A program made the translations under genes and the position numbers. This document shows positions 1 through 9,600 of a stretch of 64,000 bases of DNA, in pieces. The DNA lies in contig NW_022145607.1 in the NCBI RefSeq assembly GCF_000002235.5, positions 41,232,788-41,296,787 of the forward strand, written 5' to 3'. How positions within the stretch are numbered: the stretch's first letter is position 1; every line of letters begins with the position of its first letter. Under the pieces are notes generated by a model, which ran no database searches, was not told the origin of the DNA, and saw only the letters and a list, made by a program, of their open reading frames with translations. Source of the DNA: Strongylocentrotus purpuratus. Its lineage: Eukaryota; Echinodermata; Echinoidea; Camarodonta; Strongylocentrotidae.

Positions 1-85
1 CACGAAGTGACGGTAGTGAACAAAAATTGCTTTCACTTTGCGTTACGATTTTCCTCACTACCGTCACTTCGTGAAAATAGGGACG
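1..85. repeat. Inverted-repeat end of a CACGAAGTGACGG repeat family
   Basis: The window opens with CACGAAGTGACGGTAGTGA, which is repeated in inverted form at about 54-72, leaving a spacer of about 35 bases. The right arm and its flank (TTTTCCTCACTACCG, then the CACTTCGTG end and AGGGACG) are closely matched at 37,290-37,332, so this is one end of a dispersed element. More copies of the 13-base core lie at 34,129-34,651. No coding sequence is associated. The family is not recognised. Confidence 0.6.
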
Positions 86-946
86 TAATATGGCCTGTGA
101 TTCATTAGTATACATGGCAATGTAAAGACAAAATATGATAATCTAAAGACAATAGTTGATGTCTATATTTTATATCTGTTAATTGTGAAATTGATAATAA
201 TGATGATTCTTCTACTACTGCTACTGCTTCTTATGATAATGCTACTATTCACTTGTGTATGATGCTTTTTAAGCTTGAAATTATTAGTCCAGCCTCAGCT
301 ATGGTATTGACCAGGCCGGGGCACATAGAGTTTTGAAGAATAGATTCGATCTAGTTCTAAATTACTGCACAGATTATGATAGGCACCTTTGTTATTATGA
401 TGGCTTCTTGAAAGAAAACAAAGAAGAATATCATTGAGCATTGAGCATCTATTGTATGAAAATTAAAATAAAGGAACAAAGTACTAATGCAATTTTGATT
501 AAAGGGAGCCGATTCTGAATTATTTGTTTCTTGATAGTGTGAACTTCTTCCCAAACCCCAAAGAAAACAACCCTTTCTGAGGGCAAGGACGAAGAAAAAA
601 CGCCGTTTTTTTTTACTCAATTTGTTTTTGTGTTATACATTTAAGAGTAGAAACTTTTGTTATTAGTGGGTTAAAAGGATAGACTTTCCCTAAACAAAAT
701 TGAAGAAAAAAAGTTGATTTGGAATATACAGTGTTTGTTTGTTTGATTGATTTTATTTCTGCGTTCAAAAAGATACAAATTCGAATTCAAGGTACAATTA
801 TTCGAACAATAACAAATACAATGACTAAAATGTTTACAAAAGTAATTAAATAGAAAATCATGTACAATTATGTCATACAATAAACATGTACGAAGCATAC
901 AAACAAGATAAGAAATATAAAGTAAATATTTCAAAATAAATTAGAG

Positions 947-1015
947 AGGTAATTTAGAACGCAGGAGACCACCATCGTGAGCGGTTAGGCTGGTGATGGA
1001 TGGCGGCCTCATATA
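947..1015. repeat. Dispersed ~70-bp repeat, copy 1 (copy 2 at 46,738-46,806)
   Basis: This stretch matches 46,738-46,806 almost base for base, including AGGAGACCACCATCGTGAGC and GATGGCGGCCTCATA. It is likely a fragment of an interspersed element. At 46,630-46,740 further sequence, possibly from the same element, lies beside the second copy. Confidence 0.7.
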
Positions 1016-1178
1016 CATTGTATACAGTGTATATATATATATATTGCAAAAGAAAATAAAGGAATAATGGTTGAGTAGCATTAGCACTCCTATTGCTGTC
1101 CTCCATTTTGAAATATTTGTAAAAGTTGAAAAAAATATCCCCCCTAGGACCCTTATTCTCTTTTTTTTTTACATTGTA

Positions 1179-1184
1179 TTTATT
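1179..1184 (-). promoter_or_regulatory. Polyadenylation signal for the TLR gene
   Basis: AATAAA on the minus strand, about 25 bases past the TLR stop codon. The implied 3' UTR is very short. A transcript end would confirm it. Confidence 0.5.
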
Positions 1185-1208
1185 TCGACAAGTGTTGCCA
1201 TACTGGTT

Positions 1209-3728
1209 CTATTCATTTGGGATCAGATCATTGGTCCTTAGGTTGATGGTCAGATTCTTTGCCAGTTCCTTCCAGAAATATTCTTGACCTCCCACATCCT
1301 CTGTCCAGTGGAGGTAAGGTCTGCCGTCACTGAGGAACAACCTCGCCAAGAAAGGCATCTCATCATCTGGGATGTCTTCGAGGAAGACAACGACTACAAA
1401 TTCGGTCTGGGTATCACTCACGTGGTCCATGGCCGTACGGAACTTGAGCATGAACCAGCGATCACGTACGGCGGCTCTGCTGAGTAAAATGATGGTCTTG
1501 TAACTCCGGCTCACCACGTAGTCAACGGCATCCAAGTAGTACATACCCGGTATGAGGTCTGCGTCACCAAAGATGTTCCTTTGAAACTGCGGTAGATGGT
1601 CTTCCAGAGATGGTCTCAGATTTTCGCGAATCCATTCTTCGTCGTCGTCATAGAAGATGATATTTACGTCGAACTCATAGTCGTTATGGTTGCGCGCGTC
1701 TAGCCTCTCTCTATACCCAATAACCGCCAGTTTTAGGAGGAAGAGTTTGTACCTCAGCTTCCATCGCTTGCGATAGACGAGCAGGAGGATGACAACCAAG
1801 GAGACGGGGACAATCGGAATTAAACTGAAAATGGCATAGTTGAACGGACAGAGTTCAGTGGGATTAAAATGAAGTAAAGGTTTATCACGTAGAGGAGCCA
1901 ATGATAATGGTGCACACAGAGTCTGTTCCTCATTGGCGAGGCTTACTGTTCCATTCAGCCAATCTAGAAGCCACTCGAGATCACATGTACAAATAAGTGG
2001 GTTTTGGGAAAGATCTACCAGTGAAAGAGAAGAATGGATTGGTCTAAATGTGCTCTCGTTTAGACCCGTTAGCTTGTTGTTTGCCAACGAAAGGCTTGTA
2101 AGCCCTAACCCTGTGAGTAAACCAGTATGAATCTGGTTAAGATTATTACCTGAAAGGTTCAGCTGCTGAAGTGATTCTAAACCTGTAAACACAAGAGGGT
2201 GAAGGTTTGAAATAGCACAGGCATCTAAACTGAGCTCCTGTAGAGCTAAGAGATGATGGAAGGTCCCAGGTAGCAGGCCTAATTTGGCAATGCCTGGATT
2301 CTTACTCATATCCAATGTCGTAAGATTGAACAGTCCTTCGAAAAGAGAAACATTTGTGGCTGGATCCCAAAGATTATGGGACGATACTTTTGTGTCTTGT
2401 ATGTCCAAATGAACAAGATTCATCGAGTTTTTGAAGGATTTCCCAGGGTTTAAAGGATTTTCATATAAAAAAATGGTGTTTCCTTCCATAAGAAGCGACT
2501 TTAAAATCGGAGTGTACAACTGCAAATACAAGATACTGCATCCTGACAAATCAACGGTGTGGATGTTATCTAGTCCTGTAAAGGATGTCAAATAAATACT
2601 AGCAAGTCGACTGTTAAAGCTTAAGTCTAAAAGGGTTAAATTTTGCAAACCAAGGAATGCAAATTTCGTAATTTCTGTCAAGGAATTCAGGGATAAATAC
2701 AACTCAATGAGGTTGATTGTCCAAGTATGATTACCAGTATTTATACTCCTTACCTGATTAAAATTTATGTTCAACACTTTCAGCGCCTGCATGCCGTCAA
2801 AAAAGTTGGGTTCGATTGTAGCTATTTTGTTACGACTGAGAACAAGTTGATCGAGCAGCGTCAAATTCGAAAATTCTTGAGGGAAAAGACTTAAATTAAC
2901 ATCATCGACTTCAAGCCTCTTGATCTGCGAACGAGAGATTCCGATCGTTAGGTTTCTCAGGATTTCGGGTGTCCGAGAGTGGCCTCCGGCATGTCCGATA
3001 ATCAATGAGTGGGTATGTAGTGCAGCAATAGCAATGGGATCAATCAACTTGATGGGGTTTCCACCAAGGTCCAGATTATCAGTTTGACACAAAAAGGTGA
3101 AAGTTTCCTTCGTGAGCTGTTCAATGTAATTATCAGAAAAGCCAGCATATCCTACTGAGCCACAAGTACTGATATTAATGAAAGTGAGGTGGTTGTAACC
3201 TAATCCCAGGTATTCTATGTGTTGGTTCCATTTTAGGGTGTTGTTGGGAAGGGATTTCAAGTTCGATGCTGTCAGGTCCAGGAAGGTCAGCTTACTTGCC
3301 CATCTGAATAAGCCTGTAGCTGGGAGCACAAGACTGGGATTGACCATTATACACAATTTCCCCAACTTCTTGAGAGGGTAAAAAGCGGTGGGTTCTATTA
3401 CTCTGATGTCGTTTGCTGAAAGATCCAAGTGGGTGATCAGGGGGTATCTCTCGAACGAGAACTTCGGGAGGACAGTGATGTTGTTGTCAGACAAGAAAAG
3501 TTCTTTAGTGTCTTGTGCAAGATTTTGAGGAACCGAATCAAGACCTCTGTTACTGCAGTAAGCTTTTCTTTGGTCTACGTTTTGGTAACATCCCTGACGA
3601 ACGCTTCCTGTATGCAATCCTGAGGATACAATCTCCATCGAGCCGCCTTGGAAGGCTTGAAGCATCATGGGCAAGAGAAAGGCCATGACCAATGATGGGA
3701 AAAGAGATGAATGGTGTTTGAAAGACAT
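1209..3728 (-). CDS. Toll-like receptor, single exon, 839 aa
   Basis: Innate immune receptor expected to sense microbial ligands at the cell surface or in endosomes and to signal through a cytoplasmic TIR domain to MyD88-type adaptors. The order is: hydrophobic signal peptide (about 1-25); Cys-containing N-terminal cap (about 44-60, CYQNVDQRKAYC); many leucine-rich repeats (about 60-575) with several N-glycosylation sites; LRR C-terminal cap at 576-630 with a CTCDLEWLLDWL motif; one transmembrane helix at 631-652 followed by basic residues; TIR domain from about 684. TIR box 1 is FDVNIIFYDDD, the BB-loop region is DADLIPG, and box 3 has Phe828-Trp829. The frame is uninterrupted from the first in-frame Met to the stop, with no introns, as is usual for sea urchin TLRs. 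It appears intact. The subfamily cannot be assigned without a phylogeny. Confidence 0.95.
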   Translation of the reverse strand: MSFKHHSSLFPSLVMAFLLPMMLQAFQGGSMEIVSSGLHTGSVRQGCYQNVDQRKAYCSNRGLDSVPQNLAQDTKELFLSDNNITVLPKFSFERYPLITHLDLSANDIRVIEPTAFYPLKKLGKLCIMVNPSLVLPATGLFRWASKLTFLDLTASNLKSLPNNTLKWNQHIEYLGLGYNHLTFINISTCGSVGYAGFSDNYIEQLTKETFTFLCQTDNLDLGGNPIKLIDPIAIAALHTHSLIIGHAGGHSRTPEILRNLTIGISRSQIKRLEVDDVNLSLFPQEFSNLTLLDQLVLSRNKIATIEPNFFDGMQALKVLNINFNQVRSINTGNHTWTINLIELYLSLNSLTEITKFAFLGLQNLTLLDLSFNSRLASIYLTSFTGLDNIHTVDLSGCSILYLQLYTPILKSLLMEGNTIFLYENPLNPGKSFKNSMNLVHLDIQDTKVSSHNLWDPATNVSLFEGLFNLTTLDMSKNPGIAKLGLLPGTFHHLLALQELSLDACAISNLHPLVFTGLESLQQLNLSGNNLNQIHTGLLTGLGLTSLSLANNKLTGLNESTFRPIHSSLSLVDLSQNPLICTCDLEWLLDWLNGTVSLANEEQTLCAPLSLAPLRDKPLLHFNPTELCPFNYAIFSLIPIVPVSLVVILLLVYRKRWKLRYKLFLLKLAVIGYRERLDARNHNDYEFDVNIIFYDDDEEWIRENLRPSLEDHLPQFQRNIFGDADLIPGMYYLDAVDYVVSRSYKTIILLSRAAVRDRWFMLKFRTAMDHVSDTQTEFVVVVFLEDIPDDEMPFLARLFLSDGRPYLHWTEDVGGQEYFWKELAKNLTINLRTNDLIPNE

Positions 3729-4235
3729 GGTGTCCTTTATTCGTCTGTAAAGTGACAGAAAATTAATTTCCTCGAATTGATTTAGCCGACCATTATTAGT
3801 AGAATATAATTGATAATGATTAATGATGCATTCATTAGGGAGACAATGATAGCTATATTACATTCACTACGAGTAAAATATTTATTTTGAAGATGATTAG
3901 TTAAACTGAAATCCATTATGAAATCATCGTATCCATAAAGCCCGAAAAGGTTCGTAAGCAGATGATTATAACATGTTTGTTGAAAGCCTATAATTGAAAC
4001 TTGAAATATATTTAAAAGTTTGCACATGAAGTGATCTTTCGTAACCTTCGGAATGGATAATAAGAAAGAGGATTATATTAATAGAAGTCCATGGTCACGA
4101 ATCGAGGACACATGGCATCACAGGCGGGTTTAAGGGGGATGGGGGCACAACTGGCCCGTACCCCCTTTTGAAACCTAAGTGGTAGATATTTAATACGAAA
4201 GACTAAGAATGTGCCCAAACCCCCTTTGCCTTTGT
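3729..4235. other. Intergenic DNA upstream of the TLR
   Basis: AT-rich, non-coding. It should contain the TLR promoter, but no convincing TATA box or initiator can be assigned by eye. Confidence 0.4.
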
Positions 4236-4500
4236 AGATGTGTTGTGGCGAAGTGGGTAAGTCGTCGGACTGTGAATTACAGGGTCCGTGGTTCGAGTCC
4301 CGCCGCGGCACTAATGTCCTTTGGCAAGAAATTTATCTACACTTCCCACTCTCCACCCAGGTGTTAAATGGGTACCGGTAGGAAGGAATTCGGCAGCCTA
4401 GCATAGCCGGGTAATGTTGGAGCGCCTTGAGGACCTTGCAAGGTCTATACGTGCGCTATATAAGAATCCATTATTATTATTATTATTATTATTATTTAAA
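4236..4500 (+). mobile_element. tRNA-derived SINE with AGCGC-type tail and (ATT)n end
   Basis: The 5' part resembles a tRNA: an A-box-like GTGGCGAAGTGGGTAAG near 4,244 and a B box GGTTCGAGTCC at 4,290-4,300. The acceptor arms TGTTGTGG and CCGCGGCA can pair with wobbles. A tRNA-unrelated body follows, then a segment GGAGCGCCTTGAGG ... GCGCTATATAAGAATCC and an (ATT)n tail. The AGCGC...GCGCTATATAA segment recalls the conserved domain of Deu-type SINEs, which is an inference from memory. Shorter pieces of this tail recur at 16,283, 26,198 and 54,690. Confidence 0.75.
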
Positions 4501-4966
4501 TTTTTTTTTTGCTCGTCAGAAAATCTTCCCCTCTTTTACGAGATGCTGGATCCGATCCTGCATACCATTAACCAAAGAAACAATATCGCGGTTTTTCCTT
4601 CTTTTGTTGAAAAATATCTTGAATTGTAACGTACCTCTACTTTCTGGAGACCGAGGAAATTACACACCACTTGAGATACGTGGAATTGGTAAACGTGTAA
4701 AATGAAAGCAGACCCGACTAAAATCACTGACGTGCATCATCTGCTATCTGCACATACAAGCCAGTTCACGGAATATGACATTTGAAGAATTTAACCTCTG
4801 CCATTTCTACCAGGATGTTTACTGTTTCCTTCCTGGTCAGTGTGTATATTGTTAAATTCGTTTCTTGTTAAATGAATGTATGAAATGAACGCTAGAATTT
4901 TGAAATGCGATTGTGGGGGGAGGGGGCAACGAGGAGGAGCACGTGTTTCCCGCTGAAAATATTAGT

Positions 4967-5085
4967 ATTAATGTTATTATAAGTATCATTACTATTATCA
5001 TTATTGTTATCATCATTATTATTATTATTATTATCGTTATTATTGTTATTGATATAATGATAATGATGATGATTATTAGTAGTAC
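4967..5085. repeat. ATT/ATC-rich microsatellite
   Basis: Imperfect trinucleotide array. The isoleucine-rich open frames on both strands are products of the repeat, not genes. Confidence 0.8.
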
Positions 5086-5094
5086 ACTGTCGCT

Positions 5095-5480
5095 CATATA
5101 GTTGGAATATTTTTTTTTACCCCAAGTTATGGAATTATTTTGACAATGATTTATTCCTAATAGATATAGATAATAGTATTCATTTTCAGATTGTATTGAA
5201 TAATAATTTGCCAGTGTTTGTTTTTCGTGACTGCTAAAGCATATGTACGCTACTATGCTTATCAACTAGGGGACCTACGCACATAAATGACAGTAATGTG
5301 GATTAATGCCCCACAAAAGGGCACTAATATAGCACATCGACACGGTTTTGATCCTGGGGCCTCACAGTTACGAGGCCATTGCTTTGCCACTGAACCATGA
5401 ATGTGCGTAGCGGGGGCTAGGGTAGGGGGCAGTTAATAAATTATCAATAATTCATTGAATTCCCCCCCCCCCCGGTCCCC
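5095..5480 (-). mobile_element. tRNA-related repeat, copy 1 (copy 2 at 9,490-9,925)
   Basis: About 385 bases align with 9,490-9,925 in the same orientation. Read on the minus strand, the part around 5,300-5,403 looks like a degenerate tRNA head: TTCAGTGGCAAAGC, CTCGTAAC and a B-box-like GGATCAAAACC (5,344-5,354). It is followed by the AGTGCCCTTTTGTGGGGCAT stretch also seen, in related form, in the SINEs at 29,342 and 55,250. Probably a SINE inserted in, or part of, a longer repeat. Confidence 0.65.
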
Positions 5481-5699
5481 AACAGAAAAAACATCTTCTG
5501 TGTGCCCATGCCATGAGCCATAATGCCTGACCGTACAGAGGATTTTTTGTTAATGTGTATAACAAATTGTGTACCTTTTCCTAATTGATTTCTCCCCAAC
5601 CCCTCTTTTATTTTATAGTCCTCCTCTCCTCTCTTCCTCTCTTTGTGCAACTTTTTCTCCATGATTTCTCCGTACTCCTCTCCACCCCTCTCTCACTCT

Positions 5700-5800
5700 A
5701 TTTCACAAGCACACGTACACACACACACATACAGACACACACACACTCTTTCTCTCTCTCTCTATCTCTCTCTTTTTTTCTGTCCCTCTCTCTCTCTTCT
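5700..5800. repeat. CA/CT microsatellite at the left breakpoint of the duplicated block (copy A side)
   Basis: Alternating CACACA and TCTCTC tracts. From here rightward the sequence matches the DNA from about 19,110 onward, so the tandem duplication probably broke within or near this simple repeat. Confidence 0.7.
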
Positions 5801-6603
5801 TTAATTAGTTATCCAATGTATACATTTTTGGAGAATGTTTGGATGGAAATCAATAAGGTTTGAATTTGAATTTGAATTCTTTACGGGGGGGGGGGGGGTA
5901 GGATTAAAGTGTTTACTTTTCACCTTTTATGATTTGTTCCCATTTAATTAGGGAATACCACCACCGCTTTCCGACGGAAATACTCTAGTGAGTTTCCCTT
6001 CCCACCCGTTCGACCATGACAAAGCTTAACACTCAGAAATAAAGGTATGAAGAATATAATATATTTATTTAAACAAAGAAAGAAACGAATAAATGATCAC
6101 CATCTTTATAATATACTAGACTATTAATGCCAATGTGACATATATATCATTATTGCTTTGCTAAAAAGTGATTCAAATCAAATATTTACCTTCTCGTACC
6201 TGGTTAATCGTTATTAATATTATCATTAAACTATGAATATGTTCATAGCAGATCTATTCCATGATCCTAGCTCTTCTGAGCTGGAATATCAATATAGAAT
6301 TGCGATAATTCAGGGTCATTAAATTCTGACAATATTATCTAGAAGCATTAGAAGTATAATGCTAACAGAAATCTTATAATATTTGCAGGTTATTATGAAA
6401 CAAAACTGTCAATGTAAATACATAAAAGTAAACAGTGACTTACATTTTACCATAAAGAATGTTACCTTGAACAATCTTCATTGTTTAAAAAACACAATTT
6501 AATTTCTCATTGTAGTATTAATGTGAAATACGCGGATGTATTTAAAGAAAATTGTAATCATTACAACAAAGTCATACTCTCGAGACTGAGGCAAAGTTAT
6601 ACA

Positions 6604-6609
6604 TTTATT
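6604..6609 (-). promoter_or_regulatory. Polyadenylation signal, SLC7 copy A
   Basis: AATAAA on the minus strand about 40 bases past the copy A stop codon. Copy B has the equivalent signal at 19,912-19,917. Confidence 0.5.
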
Positions 6610-6648
6610 TCAGATACAGAGCAATAGTGGGATGAATTTCAGTGAAAT

Positions 6649-9600
6649 TCAAAAAGTCTTTTTTTCTTGATGAACGCAGTTGAACAGCTTCTGGAAAAAT
6701 CTTGTCAGCTTCACTGTAAAAGAAAATAGATATTAGAAACATTATGCAATAAAGTCAGCGAACAGACACTATATCGAGTAAAATAACAACATGACAATAT
6801 ACGTTTATGATGCAGCATTTGAATGATTTTCATTTCAGACAGTCACCATTCATAGCTTATTTGTGATTTTTAATTGCTGTCGAATCATTGATGATGACTA
6901 TAATTTAAGTGAAGCATAACAATAGCATGCAGATGAACGCATATGTCTATTTGTCTTTTTATAGAAGAATTTTCCAAATTAAAAATTACTGAGAGTTTGC
7001 GCTAGTTACGAATTTTAGACATCGCTATTTCTTAAATTTTCTCCCAAATTAATGGAAAAGGGCATTTTTCGTTTGGGGTTTCTTTTCTTCATTTACCTTG
7101 TCATCACCTGACGAAAGTGTTCCCTCAATGATTGCACCAGGGGCGTTTCACAAAGTCTTTTTTTAATGACAAATGACACAAATCAGTGACAAATCTGCTG
7201 ATAACCAATCAGAAGCAAGGATTTCAGTAGCTTATAACAAAAACTGTCATTTGTCACGGATGACAAGTTTTGTGAAACGCCCCCAGGTTGCGCCACTACG
7301 ACCGACCCCTATTCACTCTAACAAAGAAGAAATGGTATTCACCTGAGGTAGACTTGACCCACTCTTGTTTGAGTTTGTACCTCGGGTGATAGAAGGCGAA
7401 GTAAACGGGTAGACCCGTCAGGACGGCAGCGATGCCGATTGCTTTATTCAAGGGGTCCAAGTAGAATGCAAGAACTGCTATGAAGATTTGGCAAGACATG
7501 TAGAAAAAAACCAATACTAGGGGCACCTAAAATGGAAAGACATGGAAACTGAATTCGAAATAATGTATAATTTATTTTTAACGCCGGGGCGAGGCCCCAC
7601 TTCCATCAAGGATAAAGAGATTTTTTAAATTTGTACTGCTAACTAAAAAACGTTACATTCTGGAAAATAGTAATTCTGATAATAATTTCTGAAATATTAT
7701 ACTGTATTATATATCTCTCTCTAGAAAGCTAGCCATCTGATTGGTCGAAATTGGAGTCGTGATTTTGGCCATTCCCGTAAAGAAACGAACAATGTCAGTA
7801 CCGGTCAATAGTCCATGAGTGAGATTCTCGCAAGATTCCGGGTACCGGGAAAATAGTAAAATTTTGCTGCGATCCCCATTGGATTACGTGTTAAAACTTA
7901 GTTTGTGCGAGCGCGGCTACCATACAGTGCTTTTTTCTGCGATTCATTTAGTCGCTACATTTTAGGTTTTTTTAGTTGCACACAGCGCAGACGACCGCCG
8001 ATCTTGATTGCAGGCCTACATATTATCTTCGATGTTTTTAGTTTCTAAATTTTATTTTAAGTCCTTTAAAAGTAACTTTAAGTAACTTTAATATTCAATT
8101 TAATAACTCATTTAAAAGGCAATATAAAAAATATTTGATTGGAAATTATTGATTTTTTTGTTGTTGTTGTTTTTGTTGATTTTTTATTTTGTGTTTTGGT
8201 ATATGATGATACAGTATTGTTGGTACTTGTTATTTTTTTGCAATATATATTCATACATTATTTAAATTGTAGGGTCGTACACTCTTACAAGCCTACCCTT
8301 GGCTTTTTACGTACGCCTCCTTTTCCATTCATTTTTACAATATTATTATGAAACTTATGTATTTATTTTTTGTACCATTTTTACTAAATGTTGTATATAA
8401 TGCTATTGTGTTTTATATTTGATGTTGTTGTATTTTTATGAATTGGAATAAAGATTGAAATGAAGTCCAAAGAAGGTAAAAATGGCTGAAGCGACTCTTC
8501 TTAGATTTGAACTTTTTGATGATGATCAATTACAAGACTTGATTAATTCTGCGGACAGCAAGAACACCAACAATTTCGTGAAATTGTCCGTAAAAATATT
8601 CGAAGACTACCTGCAAGTTATCAACACAGACCTCGATAGCGTAAACAAACTTCCGAATTCGGAGCTGGACAACGTACTCGAAAGGTTTTACGCTGGTGCT
8701 AGACCAGCCTTTAGACAAGCCTCATGTCTTATAGACGCCGAGCGACTAAAAAGAGACTAAAAAGAGTTCGCGAAAACCGAGTGAACGCCAGAGCGAGTGA
8801 TTTGGAGGTTTATGGAGTTTTATGGATTTGTATGACAAAAGTTGCTGTTTGAGTTAACTGCAGGGGTTAACTTGTAAATACTCCTGCTTTTCCTATTCTA
8901 CTGGGGCAAATTCTGCTTTCCCTTATGTTCTACTGGAGTACAGTTTTAAGTTGATGCTGATTTTTAAATGCGAAGACCCCATGCCCGGCCCCCCATTCCG
9001 GGAACCGGGAACCACATGCTTGTTCCCAAAATCTCCGGCTCGTATCAAAATTTAAAAAAAGGTCTACCCGTATTGACTTTACACACCGGACTTATCGGCT
9101 GAAAGGGGGGGGGGTGCTGGGAACACGCATATGCGTACCCTAAATAACACTGAGTGGGTGGGGGGGACCCCAGGATTCTATTGATTACTTCTGCTTTTAC
9201 TGTTCTACTGGAGCAAAGTCTGCATGTGAAGACCACATGATTGGTAAGTCGCCCATGACTATTCTGTGACCTTTTTTTCTTTTTACAGTACAAGAATAAG
9301 AATACAGTACAAGTACAAGAATAAAAGATATAATGACTGCTTTAATATTCAAGGATTGGCTGTTTTACAGGCTCTCGGGGACGTTGTATCTTGCTATCAC
9401 TCCTCGGCGCGCCTAGGGGTGATATCAGGATATAACGTCCACTTGAGCCTATAAAACAACTATTCCTCTCATAGCAGTCATTATACACTGTTGTTCATAA
9501 AGGTCGAATAATTATTTTGACCCCAATTTATGGAATTATTTTGACAATAATTTATTCCTAGTAGATCGAAATAATAGTATACATTCTCAGATTTTATTGA

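Larger units (their letters stand above)
86..1208. other. Intergenic DNA downstream of the TLR gene
   Basis: AT-rich non-coding DNA. The small open frames here are low-complexity and have no recognisable product. The only clear structure is a dispersed repeat at 947-1,015 and the TLR polyadenylation signal near 1,179. Confidence 0.6.

Noticed and set aside
4852..5265. Isoleucine-rich 137-residue frame
   Set aside because: Product of an ATT/ATC array. Similar frames at 11,562-11,925 and 35,471-35,869 were also rejected.
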